The notes under the pieces were generated by a model. It was not told the origin of the DNA. It searched no databases and worked only from the letters and a program-made list of their open reading frames with translations. The translations under genes were made by a program, and so were the position numbers. From Sporosarcina beigongshangi (GTDB taxonomy: Bacteria > Actinomycetota > Actinomycetes > Actinomycetales > Micrococcaceae), in contig NZ_JADHDY010000004.1 in NCBI RefSeq assembly GCF_016820535.1, positions 1 through 64,000 on the forward strand: DNA of 64,000 nt, in the 5' to 3' direction. Below are positions 41,063 to 49,225 of the stretch, piece by piece; position 1 is the first letter of the stretch, and each line of letters starts with the position of its first letter.

Positions 41063-41554
41063 GTGCCTACCACCAACAGTGCGCCTTCCGCATGGCTGAC
41101 GCAGGAAGCCTTCGACCGCCTGCAGGCTGAACTGACCCGCCTTTCCGGCGCCGGTCGCGCTGAAATCGTCAGCAAGATCGAGCAGGCCCGCCAGGAAGGC
41201 GACCTCAAGGAAAACGGCGGCTACCACGCAGCCAAGGACGAGCAGGGCAAGATCGAGGCCCGCATCCGCCAGCTCAGCGAGATGCTGCGCAACGCGCGCG
41301 TCGGCGAGGCCCCGGCCGACGACGGAATCGTGGAGCAGGGCATGCTGGTCGTGGCCACCATTGCAGGCGACGAGACCAAGTTCCTCCTCGGCAGCCGCGA
41401 AGTTGGCGCCGGAGACCTCGAGGTCTTCAGCGACCGCTCCGCACTGGGTGCGGCCATCATCGGCCACAAGGTGGGCGACAAGCTCAGCTACCTGGCACCC
41501 AACGGCCACGAAATTGCCGTGGAGATCATCTCCGCCAAGCCGTACGAGAGCTAA
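41063..41554 (+). CDS. greA: Transcription elongation factor GreA
   Basis: GreA enters the secondary channel of stalled RNA polymerase and stimulates transcript cleavage. The 163-residue protein has the N-terminal coiled-coil with its acidic tip (RQEGDLKENGGYHAAKDEQ, about 36-55) and a C-terminal FKBP-like domain (LGSREVGAGDLEVFSDRSALG and GHKVGDKLSYLAPNG). It starts at GTG 41063 after a GGAG site. A terminator follows. It is in the conserved greA-DUF4307-mca group. Confidence 0.96.
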   Translation: MPTTNSAPSAWLTQEAFDRLQAELTRLSGAGRAEIVSKIEQARQEGDLKENGGYHAAKDEQGKIEARIRQLSEMLRNARVGEAPADDGIVEQGMLVVATIAGDETKFLLGSREVGAGDLEVFSDRSALGAAIIGHKVGDKLSYLAPNGHEIAVEIISAKPYES

Positions 41555-41568
41555 TCTCGAGGCGTTTT

Positions 41569-41602
41569 CCGGCCCTCCGCACCGCCAGGTGTGGAGGGCC
41601 GG
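41569..41602 (+). terminator. Terminator between greA and ilvA
   Basis: CCGGCCCTCC-CACC pairs with GGTG-GGAGGGCCGG around a four-base loop, 15 bases after the greA stop; GCGCTTTA follows. The convergent ilvA gene ends 29 bases further on, so it may serve both. Confidence 0.78.
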
Positions 41603-41630
41603 GCGCTTTAAGCGGCGGTTGCAGGCGCCG

Positions 41631-42869
41631 CTAGTGCACCACGATCGGCTGGAAGCCTTCGGCCCGCAGCGCCGTCAGCACCAGTTCGCAGTGTTCGTGG
41701 CCCTTGGTTTCCAGGTTCACGGTGATGGAGACGTCGCCCATGGAGATGGAACCGCCCACGCGGGTGTGGTCCACGCCTGTGACATTGGCGTCGTTCTCGG
41801 CGATGATCCGCGAGATCGTGGCCAGCGAACCCGGGCGGTCGTTGAGCATCATGCGCACCGTCATAAAACGCCCCGCAGCGGCGAGGCCGCGCTGGATCAC
41901 CTTCAGCATGAGCATGGGGTCGATGTTGCCGCCCGACAGGATCACTGCCGTGGTCCCCGGGTTCTCGATCTTGCCCTCCATGAGCGCAGCCACGCCCACG
42001 GCTCCGGCCGGCTCCACGACCATCTTGGAGCGTTCCAGCAGGAAGATCAGGGCGCGGGCGAGCGAGTCCTCGCTGACCGTGATGACGTCGTCCACGAGCT
42101 CGCGGATGATGGAGAACGGCAGCTGTCCGGGACGTCCCACGGCAATGCCGTCGGCCATGGTGGAGACCTTCTTCAGCGGCACCAGGGCATCGGCCGCCAG
42201 GGAGGGCGGGTAGGCGGCGGCGTTTTCAGCCTGCACGCCGATGACGCGGATCTCCCGGCCCAGTTCCTTGGCGCGCGCCTTCACGGCCACGGCCACGCCG
42301 GCCAGCAGCCCGCCGCCGCCGACGCCCATGATGATCGTGTCCACGTTGGGCACCTGGTCCAGGATCTCCAGGCCGATGGTCCCCTGCCCGGCCACCACGT
42401 CAACATTGTTGAACGGGTGCACAAACACGGCCCCGGTCTCGTTCGCGTAGCGTTCGGCCTCAGCGAGCGACTCGTCCACGTTGTAGCCGTGCAGCACCAC
42501 CTCGGCGCCGTGTCCGCGCGTTGCCGCCAGCTTGGGCAGCGCCACGCCGACGGGCATGTAGATCCGGGCCTTGATGCCCAGCGCCCGCGCCGCCACGGCC
42601 ACGCCCTGGGCATGGTTGCCGGCCGAGGCCGCCACCACGCCGCGGGCACGCTCCTCGGGCGTGAGCCTGGCCATGCGCACGTACGCGCCGCGCACCTTGA
42701 ACGAGCCCGCGCGCTGCAGGTTCTCGCATTTGAAAAACACCTCCGAGCCCGTCATGCGCCCCAGCGCGCGCGAACTCTCAATCGGGGTGAGCGCAATAAT
42801 CTCCTGCAGCAGCTCCCGAGCCTGTTCAACATCTGCAAGGGTGACGGGGAGATCGCTGGTTGCGTTCAC
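41631..42869 (-). CDS. ilvA: Threonine ammonia-lyase with ACT domain
   Basis: A pyridoxal-phosphate enzyme that deaminates threonine to 2-oxobutanoate, first in the isoleucine branch. The PLP lysine is near 58 (RAGSFKVRGAY), the phosphate loop is GVGGGGLLAG near 180, and a C-terminal ACT-like domain (about 335-412) suggests allosteric control. At 412 residues it is the short type found in Corynebacterium and Micrococcaceae, not the two-ACT E. coli form. GTG 42869 is taken; a longer upstream frame runs into the neighbouring gene and lacks family sequence. It lies downstream of the AI-2E transporter gene on the same strand. Confidence 0.93.
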   Translation of the reverse strand: MNATSDLPVTLADVEQARELLQEIIALTPIESSRALGRMTGSEVFFKCENLQRAGSFKVRGAYVRMARLTPEERARGVVAASAGNHAQGVAVAARALGIKARIYMPVGVALPKLAATRGHGAEVVLHGYNVDESLAEAERYANETGAVFVHPFNNVDVVAGQGTIGLEILDQVPNVDTIIMGVGGGGLLAGVAVAVKARAKELGREIRVIGVQAENAAAYPPSLAADALVPLKKVSTMADGIAVGRPGQLPFSIIRELVDDVITVSEDSLARALIFLLERSKMVVEPAGAVGVAALMEGKIENPGTTAVILSGGNIDPMLMLKVIQRGLAAAGRFMTVRMMLNDRPGSLATISRIIAENDANVTGVDHTRVGGSISMGDVSITVNLETKGHEHCELVLTALRAEGFQPIVVH

Positions 42870-42948
42870 GATTTGTTTCTCTTTCTCGTAGGAAGTGGTG
42901 GTGCAGTTCCCCGTCCAGTCACGGCGGGAGTAAGGGGGGCGTACGGGG

Positions 42949-44232
42949 TCAATGGTCGACGGCGGGACCCGGTTCGCGGCCTTCGGCGGCTTGGCTGCCG
43001 CCCGGCTCGGGGACGGACGCGTCACCGGCGGTTGCGGCGGCTGTGGGTGCGGCCGCCGCTTCGGGAGCTGCAGCGGCAGCCGCGGCAGCAGCGCCGTCGG
43101 GCACCACCTGCGGCAGCCCGTAGATGTCCGGCAGCTCAGGATCGTTCTCCCAGCCGCGCGTGGCAATGTAGCGGATGAAGGAGTTGGCCACCGCCAGCAT
43201 GGGCACGGCGAACAGGGCGCCGAGGATGCCCGCCACGCCGGAGCCGGCGGCAACGGCCAGGATCACGGCGACGGGGTGCAGGGACACCGCCCGGCCCATG
43301 ATGAAGGGCTGCAGGGCGTGGCTTTCGAGCTGTTGGACGCCCAGCACGATCGCGAGCATGATGAGGGCGTTGACCCAGCCGTTGGCCACGAGTGCCAGCA
43401 GCACGGCCACGGCACCCGTCACGAGCGCACCCACCACGGGGATGAAGGAGCCCACAAACACCAGCACGCCGAGCGGCAGTGCGAGGGGAACCTGGATGAT
43501 GGCGGCGCCGGCGCCGATGCCCACGGCATCCACGGCGGCCACGAGAATCTGCACGCGGGCGTAGTTGCCCAGCGAGGTCCATCCTTTGCGGGCCGCGCCG
43601 TCAATGGCGGGCCGGGAGCGCTTGGGGAAGAACTTGACCACGAACGCCCAGATGTCCTGGCCTTCCAGCAGGAAGAACAGCAGGATGAACAAGGTCAACA
43701 GCAGTCCCACGCCGAAGTGGGTGACGCTGGTGCCCACGCCGAGGGCGCTGCTGAGGATCGCATTCGTGTTGTTTTGCAGCGCCGCCAGGGCCTCGTTGAG
43801 GTACTTGGTCATCTGGTCGTTGCTGAGCCCCAGGGGGCCGTTGGTCAGCCACTCCTGGATTTGGATCAGGCCGGTGATGGCCTGTTCGCTGAGGTCGCTG
43901 AAGCCCACCACCAGCTGCCGGCCCACAAGCCCCAGGGCGCCGATAACCAGCAGGATCAGCCCGCCCTCGGCGATGGCCACGCTGAGGCCCTGCGGCACGC
44001 GCCACTGCTTCAGCTTCCTGACCACAGGGCGCAGCAGCGTGGCCAGGATGGTGGCGATCATGATGGGAATGAGCAGGATGCTGATCTTGCTCAGCAGCCA
44101 GACCAGCATGGCGGAGACGATCAGGACGATGGCGATCCGCCAGGACCAGTCACCTGCCACCCGCATGCCAAAGGGCACCGTCATTGACTCGCTGCTGGGA
44201 CTGCGCTCGTGGCGCTGCTTCTCGGGCGTCAT
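42949..44232 (-). CDS. AI-2E family transporter
   Basis: An integral membrane protein of about 427 residues with seven to eight hydrophobic segments and a coiled region in the middle (about 140-190), the typical layout of this family of putative exporters (RNA-polymerase-like name from quorum signal AI-2). Conserved pieces are LLIPIMIATILATLLRPVV near the N-terminus, GSFIPVVGALVTG, and a final RALFAVP-like turn. The C-terminus is Ala/Pro-rich. ATG 44232 and ATG 44250 are both possible starts. It precedes ilvA; no functional link is evident. Confidence 0.87.
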   Translation of the reverse strand: MTPEKQRHERSPSSESMTVPFGMRVAGDWSWRIAIVLIVSAMLVWLLSKISILLIPIMIATILATLLRPVVRKLKQWRVPQGLSVAIAEGGLILLVIGALGLVGRQLVVGFSDLSEQAITGLIQIQEWLTNGPLGLSNDQMTKYLNEALAALQNNTNAILSSALGVGTSVTHFGVGLLLTLFILLFFLLEGQDIWAFVVKFFPKRSRPAIDGAARKGWTSLGNYARVQILVAAVDAVGIGAGAAIIQVPLALPLGVLVFVGSFIPVVGALVTGAVAVLLALVANGWVNALIMLAIVLGVQQLESHALQPFIMGRAVSLHPVAVILAVAAGSGVAGILGALFAVPMLAVANSFIRYIATRGWENDPELPDIYGLPQVVPDGAAAAAAAAAPEAAAAPTAAATAGDASVPEPGGSQAAEGREPGPAVDH

Positions 44233-44376
44233 AACCCAATAATTCCCCATGTGGCAAAAATATGTTAACCCGCGTCCATTTGCACGGGCGCCGGGTGGGC
44301 TGCGTCACGCCGGCGCGGGGGTGCCGCCCCCTCTGCCGCGCAGATTTTCGTTCCGTATTCAATCACCGTGGCCCCG

Positions 44377-44474
44377 CCGCCACCACCGCCTCACCGATCC
44401 GCCTTGTCTGCCGCCACCACCGCCTCACCGATCCGCCTTGTCTGCCGCCACCACCGCCTCACCGATCCGCCTTG
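44377..44474. repeat. 34-bp tandem repeat, nearly three copies
   Basis: Units beginning CCGCCACCACCGCCTCACCG occupy 44377-44410, 44411-44444 and 44445-44474 (30 of 34 bases). They are identical where they overlap. The repeat is in an 800-base stretch (44233-45032) between the AI-2E gene and galM that carries no gene I can support. Confidence 0.88.
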
Positions 44475-44669
44475 CGAGAACTGCCCCAGCGGCCGGCCAG
44501 CCCTGGGATCAGTTTCGGTGAAATACCAACCTCGGATGCGGCGTTGCCCCTTCTCGTCTTTGGCAGCGCCCGAACCCAGGGGGAAGCCATCCTTTGGCCA
44601 TTTCCCAGGGGTTGCACATGATCTAGCGAATTATTTGGACACCAAATGTGACTTGGAACCGGCCCAGAA

Positions 44670-44732
44670 AATCATTTGGACACGTAACGCGGGCAGTTAG
44701 CCGATTTACCCGCGTTACGTGTCCAAATGATT
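44670..44732. repeat. Perfect 24-bp-arm palindrome with extra half-copies
   Basis: AATCATTTGGACACGTAACG and its exact complement form 24-base arms (44670-44693 and 44709-44732) with a 15-base loop. A further right-arm copy, CCGCGTTACGTGTCCAAATC, is at 44751-44770, and TTATTTGGACACCAAATG at 44630-44647 is a related partial copy. From 44774 to 45032 there is no further repeat and no gene. Confidence 0.9.
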
Positions 44733-45032
44733 CCCGCAGCCACGACGAATCCGCGTTACGTGTCCAAATCATTCACCACGGTTGGGCAGGCTGCGACAAA
44801 GCAAGCTGACCAGCTGCGGTCTGGCGCCGGTCCGCACCGCGTAGTCCGACGGGAACACGGAACGGCCCCGCATCCGGGGCACCGGGCATGTGCTCGACCC
44901 CGCAACACCAGCCGGGGTTCAGACCAGCCCGGATCCCACCTCAGGGCAGGCCCTGCACAAACCGGGTGCGTGCACAACCACCGCGCCACCGCGCCATCGG
45001 GCGGTCGCGCCAGCAGCCCGGCGCCGCTCAGC

Positions 45033-45962
45033 TCAGAGGACCGACTCGATTCCCCAGTTCATGGTGAACGACTCCCCTGGCGCCAGCCAGCGCAGCCCGT
45101 CTCCGGAATTGAACGCGTTGGCGGGCCCGGTCATGGGCTCCATGGCCACGGCCAGTGTGCGCCCCGGGAACGTGCCGGTGATGTAGACGTGGACGTACTC
45201 AACGCTGCCGTCGTGCCAGAGGCTGACGCTGCGCCCGTCCGGCGCCGACAGCGTGTGCCGTCCCACGCCGTCGTCCGTCACCAAGTCCGTGAAGGCCGTG
45301 TCCATGAGACTTTCGGGGACGGGGCGGCCCGCGCGCAGGTCAAATTTGCCGACCACCGGGGACATGCCCGTGGGGATCATGCGTGCGTCGGCCTGCAGGA
45401 AGGTGTCCGCGTTGAGCTGGACCTGCAGGTCCTCGGGGGCCGTACCGCCGATGGTGAAGTAGGGGTGCGCGCCCAGAACGAAGGGGGCGGCCGCCGCGGA
45501 GTCGTTGTGCAGGGTCTGGGACACGCGCAGGTGGCCGTCGCCGTCGAGCCCGTAGCGGACCTGGTGGCGGAGCAGGAACGGGTAGCCGTGCTGCGGGTGG
45601 ATGGCAGCTTCAAGCAGCACGTGGTGCGCGTCTTGTTCCAGCGGGTGGTAGGCGGTGTTGCGCAGGAGGCCGTGGATGGCGTTGCTCAGCGGCACCTCGG
45701 TGATGTCCAGCTGCTGCGGGGCCCCATTCAGCTGCCACAGCCCGCCGTCGATGCGGTTGGCGAACGGGGCAAGCGTGATGCCGGCGGCGCCGGGGGCAAT
45801 CCGGTCCTCCGGGTAGCTTTCCACCAGTGCCGTGCCTCCGCGTTCGTAGCTGCGCAGCCCGGCGGCCAGGGCGGTGACTGTGGCCGTGGCACCGCCGCGC
45901 TCCAGTGTGAATTGTTGTCCGGTGGCCGCAACGTGCCCTGCAGTGCTCTCTTGAATGCCCAT
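45033..45962 (-). CDS. galM: Aldose 1-epimerase
   Basis: GalM converts beta- to alpha-galactose at the entry of the Leloir pathway. The 309-residue protein shows APFANRIDGG near 66, a catalytic-type NAIHGLLRNT (about 92-101), GAHPYFTIGG with the second active His near 165-175, and Glu in AMEPMTGPANAF near 275. The start ATG 45962 was chosen because a much longer same-strand frame continues across the galactose operator and into deoR, where the coding belongs to the other strand. It is divergent from the deoR-galT-galK operon and probably shares its control. Confidence 0.92.
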   Translation of the reverse strand: MGIQESTAGHVAATGQQFTLERGGATATVTALAAGLRSYERGGTALVESYPEDRIAPGAAGITLAPFANRIDGGLWQLNGAPQQLDITEVPLSNAIHGLLRNTAYHPLEQDAHHVLLEAAIHPQHGYPFLLRHQVRYGLDGDGHLRVSQTLHNDSAAAAPFVLGAHPYFTIGGTAPEDLQVQLNADTFLQADARMIPTGMSPVVGKFDLRAGRPVPESLMDTAFTDLVTDDGVGRHTLSAPDGRSVSLWHDGSVEYVHVYITGTFPGRTLAVAMEPMTGPANAFNSGDGLRWLAPGESFTMNWGIESVL

Positions 45963-46008
45963 GGGCTCTAGATTACTGCAACTCCCGGGGCCGGATATCC
46001 GGGAATGC

Positions 46009-46037
46009 TTGCAAAACCATCGGACAAAATGTAAGAT
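46009..46037 (+). promoter_or_regulatory. Promoter of the deoR-galTK operon
   Basis: TTGCAA at 46009-46014 and TAAGAT at 46032-46037 are separated by exactly 17 bases, a good sigma-70-type promoter 40 bases upstream of the deoR ATG. The operator at 46024-46042 covers the -10 element. Confidence 0.65.
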
Positions 46038-46042
46038 TTTGT
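46024..46042. promoter_or_regulatory. Operator for the DeoR-type galactose regulator
   Basis: ACAAAAT-GTAAG-ATTTTGT is a perfect dyad with 7-base arms and a 5-base spacer, in an otherwise GC-rich genome. It overlaps the promoter -10 of deoR and lies in the galM-deoR divergent region, so binding could repress both directions. Identity of the binding protein is inferred from position. Confidence 0.7.
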
Positions 46043-46076
46043 TCGAATCTGTTAAGAATAGGATAGGTGATGGTTC

Positions 46077-46892
46077 ATGCTGGCACCCGAACGCCAGGCA
46101 CGCATCCTCAAGGAACTGCAGCTGCACGAGGCCGTGAGGGTCGCGGACATTGCGGCGGTCCTCAACGTCAGCGAAATGACCATCCGCAGGGACATCGACG
46201 CCCTGGACGGCAACGGCCTGCTGCGGAAAATCCACGGCGGCGCCACCCGGCTGGCCCGGCTCAGCGCGATCGAACCGGGCTTCCTGATCAACGCCGACAG
46301 GCAGATTGACGCCAAGGTGGCCATCGCGGCCCAGGCCCTGGCGCTGGTCCAGCCGGGCATGGCCCTGGCGCTCACCGGCGGCACCACCACCTACCAGCTT
46401 GCGGTGCTCCTCGCCGCGGACCCGGAGCGCCTGCACCAGCTGAGCGTCGTCACCAACTCCCTGAAAATCGCCGAGCTGCTGCACCGCCAGCAGGGCGGTG
46501 CGAGCCTGAAGGTGATCCTCACCGGCGGGGAGCGCACCCCGTCCGAAGCCCTCGTGGGACCCGTGGCCCGGCTGGCACTGAGCCACCTGAACACGGACCT
46601 GTGCTTCATGGGCGTCCACGGCATCGACGCCAAGCGCGGGCTGACCAGCCCCAACTGGCTCGAGGCGGAGACCAACACGGCCTTCATCGAGGCCGCCTCC
46701 CGCCTGGTCGTGCTGGCCGACAGCACCAAGTTCCATGTCCGCTCGCTCGCGGCGATCGCACCGCTGGACGCCGTGGACACCATCATCACCGATTCCTCCG
46801 TCACGCCGGCAACAACCGAGCTCTTCACCGCCCGCGTCCCCCATTTCATTGCGGCACCGCCCGCAGCAACCCCCTCCAGGAAGTCATCATGA
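46077..46892 (+). CDS. DeoR family transcriptional regulator of galactose genes
   Basis: The 271-residue protein begins with a DeoR winged helix (about 1-60: RQARILKELQLHEAVRVADIAAVLNVSEMTIRRD, then LRKIHGGATR) and continues with the sugar-phosphate-sensing DeoRC domain, including ALTGGTTT near 97-104 and GVHGIDAKRGLT near 180-191. DeoR proteins repress until a phosphorylated sugar binds. Its stop overlaps galT by four bases, so it is in one operon with galT and galK and likely represses them, itself and galM. Confidence 0.93.
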   Translation: MLAPERQARILKELQLHEAVRVADIAAVLNVSEMTIRRDIDALDGNGLLRKIHGGATRLARLSAIEPGFLINADRQIDAKVAIAAQALALVQPGMALALTGGTTTYQLAVLLAADPERLHQLSVVTNSLKIAELLHRQQGGASLKVILTGGERTPSEALVGPVARLALSHLNTDLCFMGVHGIDAKRGLTSPNWLEAETNTAFIEAASRLVVLADSTKFHVRSLAAIAPLDAVDTIITDSSVTPATTELFTARVPHFIAAPPAATPSRKSS

Positions 46893-48004
46893 CACGCGCC
46901 ACCTCTACACTGCTGGCTGACGGCCGCGAACTCATCTACTTTGACGACGGCGCCACCGCCAAAGACCACTCGGCCGTGGACACGCGCCCCCTGGACCCGC
47001 GCCAGGAAGAGCACACGGGCGAGCTGCGCTTTGACGCACTGACAGGCGATTGGGTGGCCATCGCCGCCCACCGCCAGACCCGCACATACCTGCCGCCGGC
47101 CGACCAGTGCCCCCTGTGCCCCACCACCGGCAACAACCTCTCCGAGATCCCGGCCGCCGACTACGACGTGGCCGTGTTTGAGAACCGCTTCCCTTCGCTG
47201 GGCCCGGCCGTGGGCGCCATTCCGGAAAACCCCGCCTGGGGCACCAAGGGCCGCGCCTTCGGCCGCTGCGAGGTCGTGGCATTCACCCCCGAGCACACCG
47301 GATCCTTCGCAGGCCTGTCCACCGAGCGCGCCCGCACCGTGATCGATGCCTGGGCGCACCGCACCGAAGCGCTCAGCGCCCTGCCCGGCGTCAAGCAGGT
47401 GTTCCCGTTCGAGAACCGCGGCCAGGACATCGGGGTGACGCTGCACCACCCGCACGGGCAGATCTACGCGTACTCCTATGTGCCCCCGCGCAGCCAGGTC
47501 ATGGCGAATGCAGCGCTGGACTTCTACCAGAAGAACGACGGCGCCACCCTCCTGGGCGACATCGTCGCCAAGGAGTCCACTTCCGGGGAGCGCATGGTTG
47601 CGGAGGGGAAGCACTTTAGCGCCTACGTCCCCTTTGCCGCGCACATGCCCCTGGAAATCCACCTGACACCCCACCGCCACGTGCCCGACTTTGCCGCACT
47701 GACCGGCGAGGAGCGCGACGAGCTCGCCGTCATGTACCTGGACATCCTGCGGACCGTGGACGGCATCTACGACACCCCCACCCCGTACATCGCCGCCTGG
47801 CACCAGGCCCCGCTGGACTCCGTCCTCCGCCCGGCCGGCCGCTTCCACCTGGAGCTGACCAGCCCGCGCCGCGCCGCCGACAAGCTCAAGTTCCTGGCCG
47901 GATCCGAGGCCGCCATGGGCGCCTTCATCAACGACACCACCCCCGAGCAGACCGCGGCAATGCTCCGCGAGACCGCCGCAACCATGAAAGCAGGACAGGC
48001 ATGA
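46889..48004 (+). CDS. galT: Galactose-1-phosphate uridylyltransferase
   Basis: GalT exchanges UDP between UDP-glucose and galactose 1-phosphate. The HHPHGQIYAY motif (about 186-195) contains the nucleophilic His, near 189. CPLC at 74-77 gives the first zinc ligands. Length 371 is normal. It overlaps deoR in front and galK behind by four bases each, indicating tight translational coupling. Confidence 0.96.
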   Translation: MTRATSTLLADGRELIYFDDGATAKDHSAVDTRPLDPRQEEHTGELRFDALTGDWVAIAAHRQTRTYLPPADQCPLCPTTGNNLSEIPAADYDVAVFENRFPSLGPAVGAIPENPAWGTKGRAFGRCEVVAFTPEHTGSFAGLSTERARTVIDAWAHRTEALSALPGVKQVFPFENRGQDIGVTLHHPHGQIYAYSYVPPRSQVMANAALDFYQKNDGATLLGDIVAKESTSGERMVAEGKHFSAYVPFAAHMPLEIHLTPHRHVPDFAALTGEERDELAVMYLDILRTVDGIYDTPTPYIAAWHQAPLDSVLRPAGRFHLELTSPRRAADKLKFLAGSEAAMGAFINDTTPEQTAAMLRETAATMKAGQA

Positions 48005-49161
48005 GCGCCCCCATCGACGCCGCCCGGGTGGCGGCCGACTTCACCCGTGTCTACGGCACCGCGCCCGACGGCGTCTGGGCGGCGCCGGGCCGGGTGAACC
48101 TGATCGGTGAGCACACCGACTACAACGAGGGCTTTGTGCTGCCGTTCGCAATTGACCGCGCCGCCGCCGTCGCCATCCGCCTCCGGGACGACGCCACGGC
48201 ACGGCTGGTCTCCAGCTACGGCGACCAGTCCGTGGCGGAGGTGGACCTGGACACCCTCTCCCACGACACCATGGCAGGCTGGACCGCCTACCCCCTGGGC
48301 GTCGTGTGGGTCATGCGCCAGATGGGCATCGCCATCGGCGGCTTTGACCTGTACCTGCACTCCACCGTCCCCTCCGGAGCCGGCCTGTCCTCCTCGGCCG
48401 CCATCGAATGTGCCGTCGCCACGGCCTTCAACGAGCTGGAAAACGCCGGGCTGAGCCTGAACGAGCTGGTCCTGGTGGGCCAGCGCGCCGAGAACGAGGT
48501 CGTCGGGGCACCCACCGGCATCCTGGACCAGTCGGCGTCCCTGCTCTCCACCGACGGCCACGCCGTGTTCCTGGACTGCCGCACGCAGGAATCCTCGACG
48601 GTGCCGCTGGACCTGGCCGCGGCCGGCCTGCTGATCCTCGTGGTGGACACCAAGGTCACGCACGCCCACGCCACGGGCGGCTATGCGGCCCGCCGGGCCT
48701 CCTGCGAACTCGGCGCCGAGGTGCTGGGCGTCGCGGCCCTGCGGGACGTCGCCGCCGCGGACCTCCCGGAGGCCGCCGGCCTGCTGGACGAGGAGACATT
48801 CCGCCGCGTCCGCCACATTGTCACGGAGAACCAGCGCGTCCTGGACACGGTGCAGGTTTTGGCCGACGCCGGACCGGCCGCCATCGGCGATCTCCTCACG
48901 TCCAGCCACGCCTCCATGCGCGACGACTTTGAAATCTCCTGCCCCGAGCTGGACCTTGCCGTGGACACCGCGCTGGCCCAAGGTGCCGTCGGCGCACGCA
49001 TGACAGGCGGCGGCTTTGGCGGATCGGCCATCGCACTGATTTCCGTCGGCTCCGAGGCGGCCGTCGGCGCGGCCATCGTCGACGCCTTTGCCGCGGCCGG
49101 GTTCATGGCTCCGGACATCTTCGCTGTCTCCCCCGCACCCGGGGCACGCAAGATCGGCTGA
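48001..49161 (+). CDS. galK: Galactokinase
   Basis: GalK phosphorylates alpha-galactose at carbon 1. GHMP-kinase motifs are clear: GRVNLIGEHTDYNEGFVLP (about 30-48, galactokinase signature), the ATP loop VPSGAGLSSSAAIE (about 123-136), and TGGGFGGSAIALI near 335-347. The 386-residue length fits. The gene overlaps galT by four bases. galE is not in this window, so UDP-galactose epimerase must lie elsewhere. Confidence 0.97.
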   Translation: MSAPIDAARVAADFTRVYGTAPDGVWAAPGRVNLIGEHTDYNEGFVLPFAIDRAAAVAIRLRDDATARLVSSYGDQSVAEVDLDTLSHDTMAGWTAYPLGVVWVMRQMGIAIGGFDLYLHSTVPSGAGLSSSAAIECAVATAFNELENAGLSLNELVLVGQRAENEVVGAPTGILDQSASLLSTDGHAVFLDCRTQESSTVPLDLAAAGLLILVVDTKVTHAHATGGYAARRASCELGAEVLGVAALRDVAAADLPEAAGLLDEETFRRVRHIVTENQRVLDTVQVLADAGPAAIGDLLTSSHASMRDDFEISCPELDLAVDTALAQGAVGARMTGGGFGGSAIALISVGSEAAVGAAIVDAFAAAGFMAPDIFAVSPAPGARKIG

Positions 49162-49225
49162 TGCACCCCGCCTTCCGCCACCCGCGCCGCTGCCACTCCC
49201 TGCGGATGTGGCCTAGGCGCGTTCC

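Noticed and set aside
42870-43253. Minus-strand extension of the ilvA frame to 540 residues
   Set aside because: It overlaps the C-terminal coding of the AI-2E gene in another frame and lacks family sequence.
45963-46844. Minus-strand extension of the galM frame to 603 residues
   Set aside because: The upstream part runs antisense through deoR and across its operator, and has no epimerase sequence. ATG 45962 gives the full family length.
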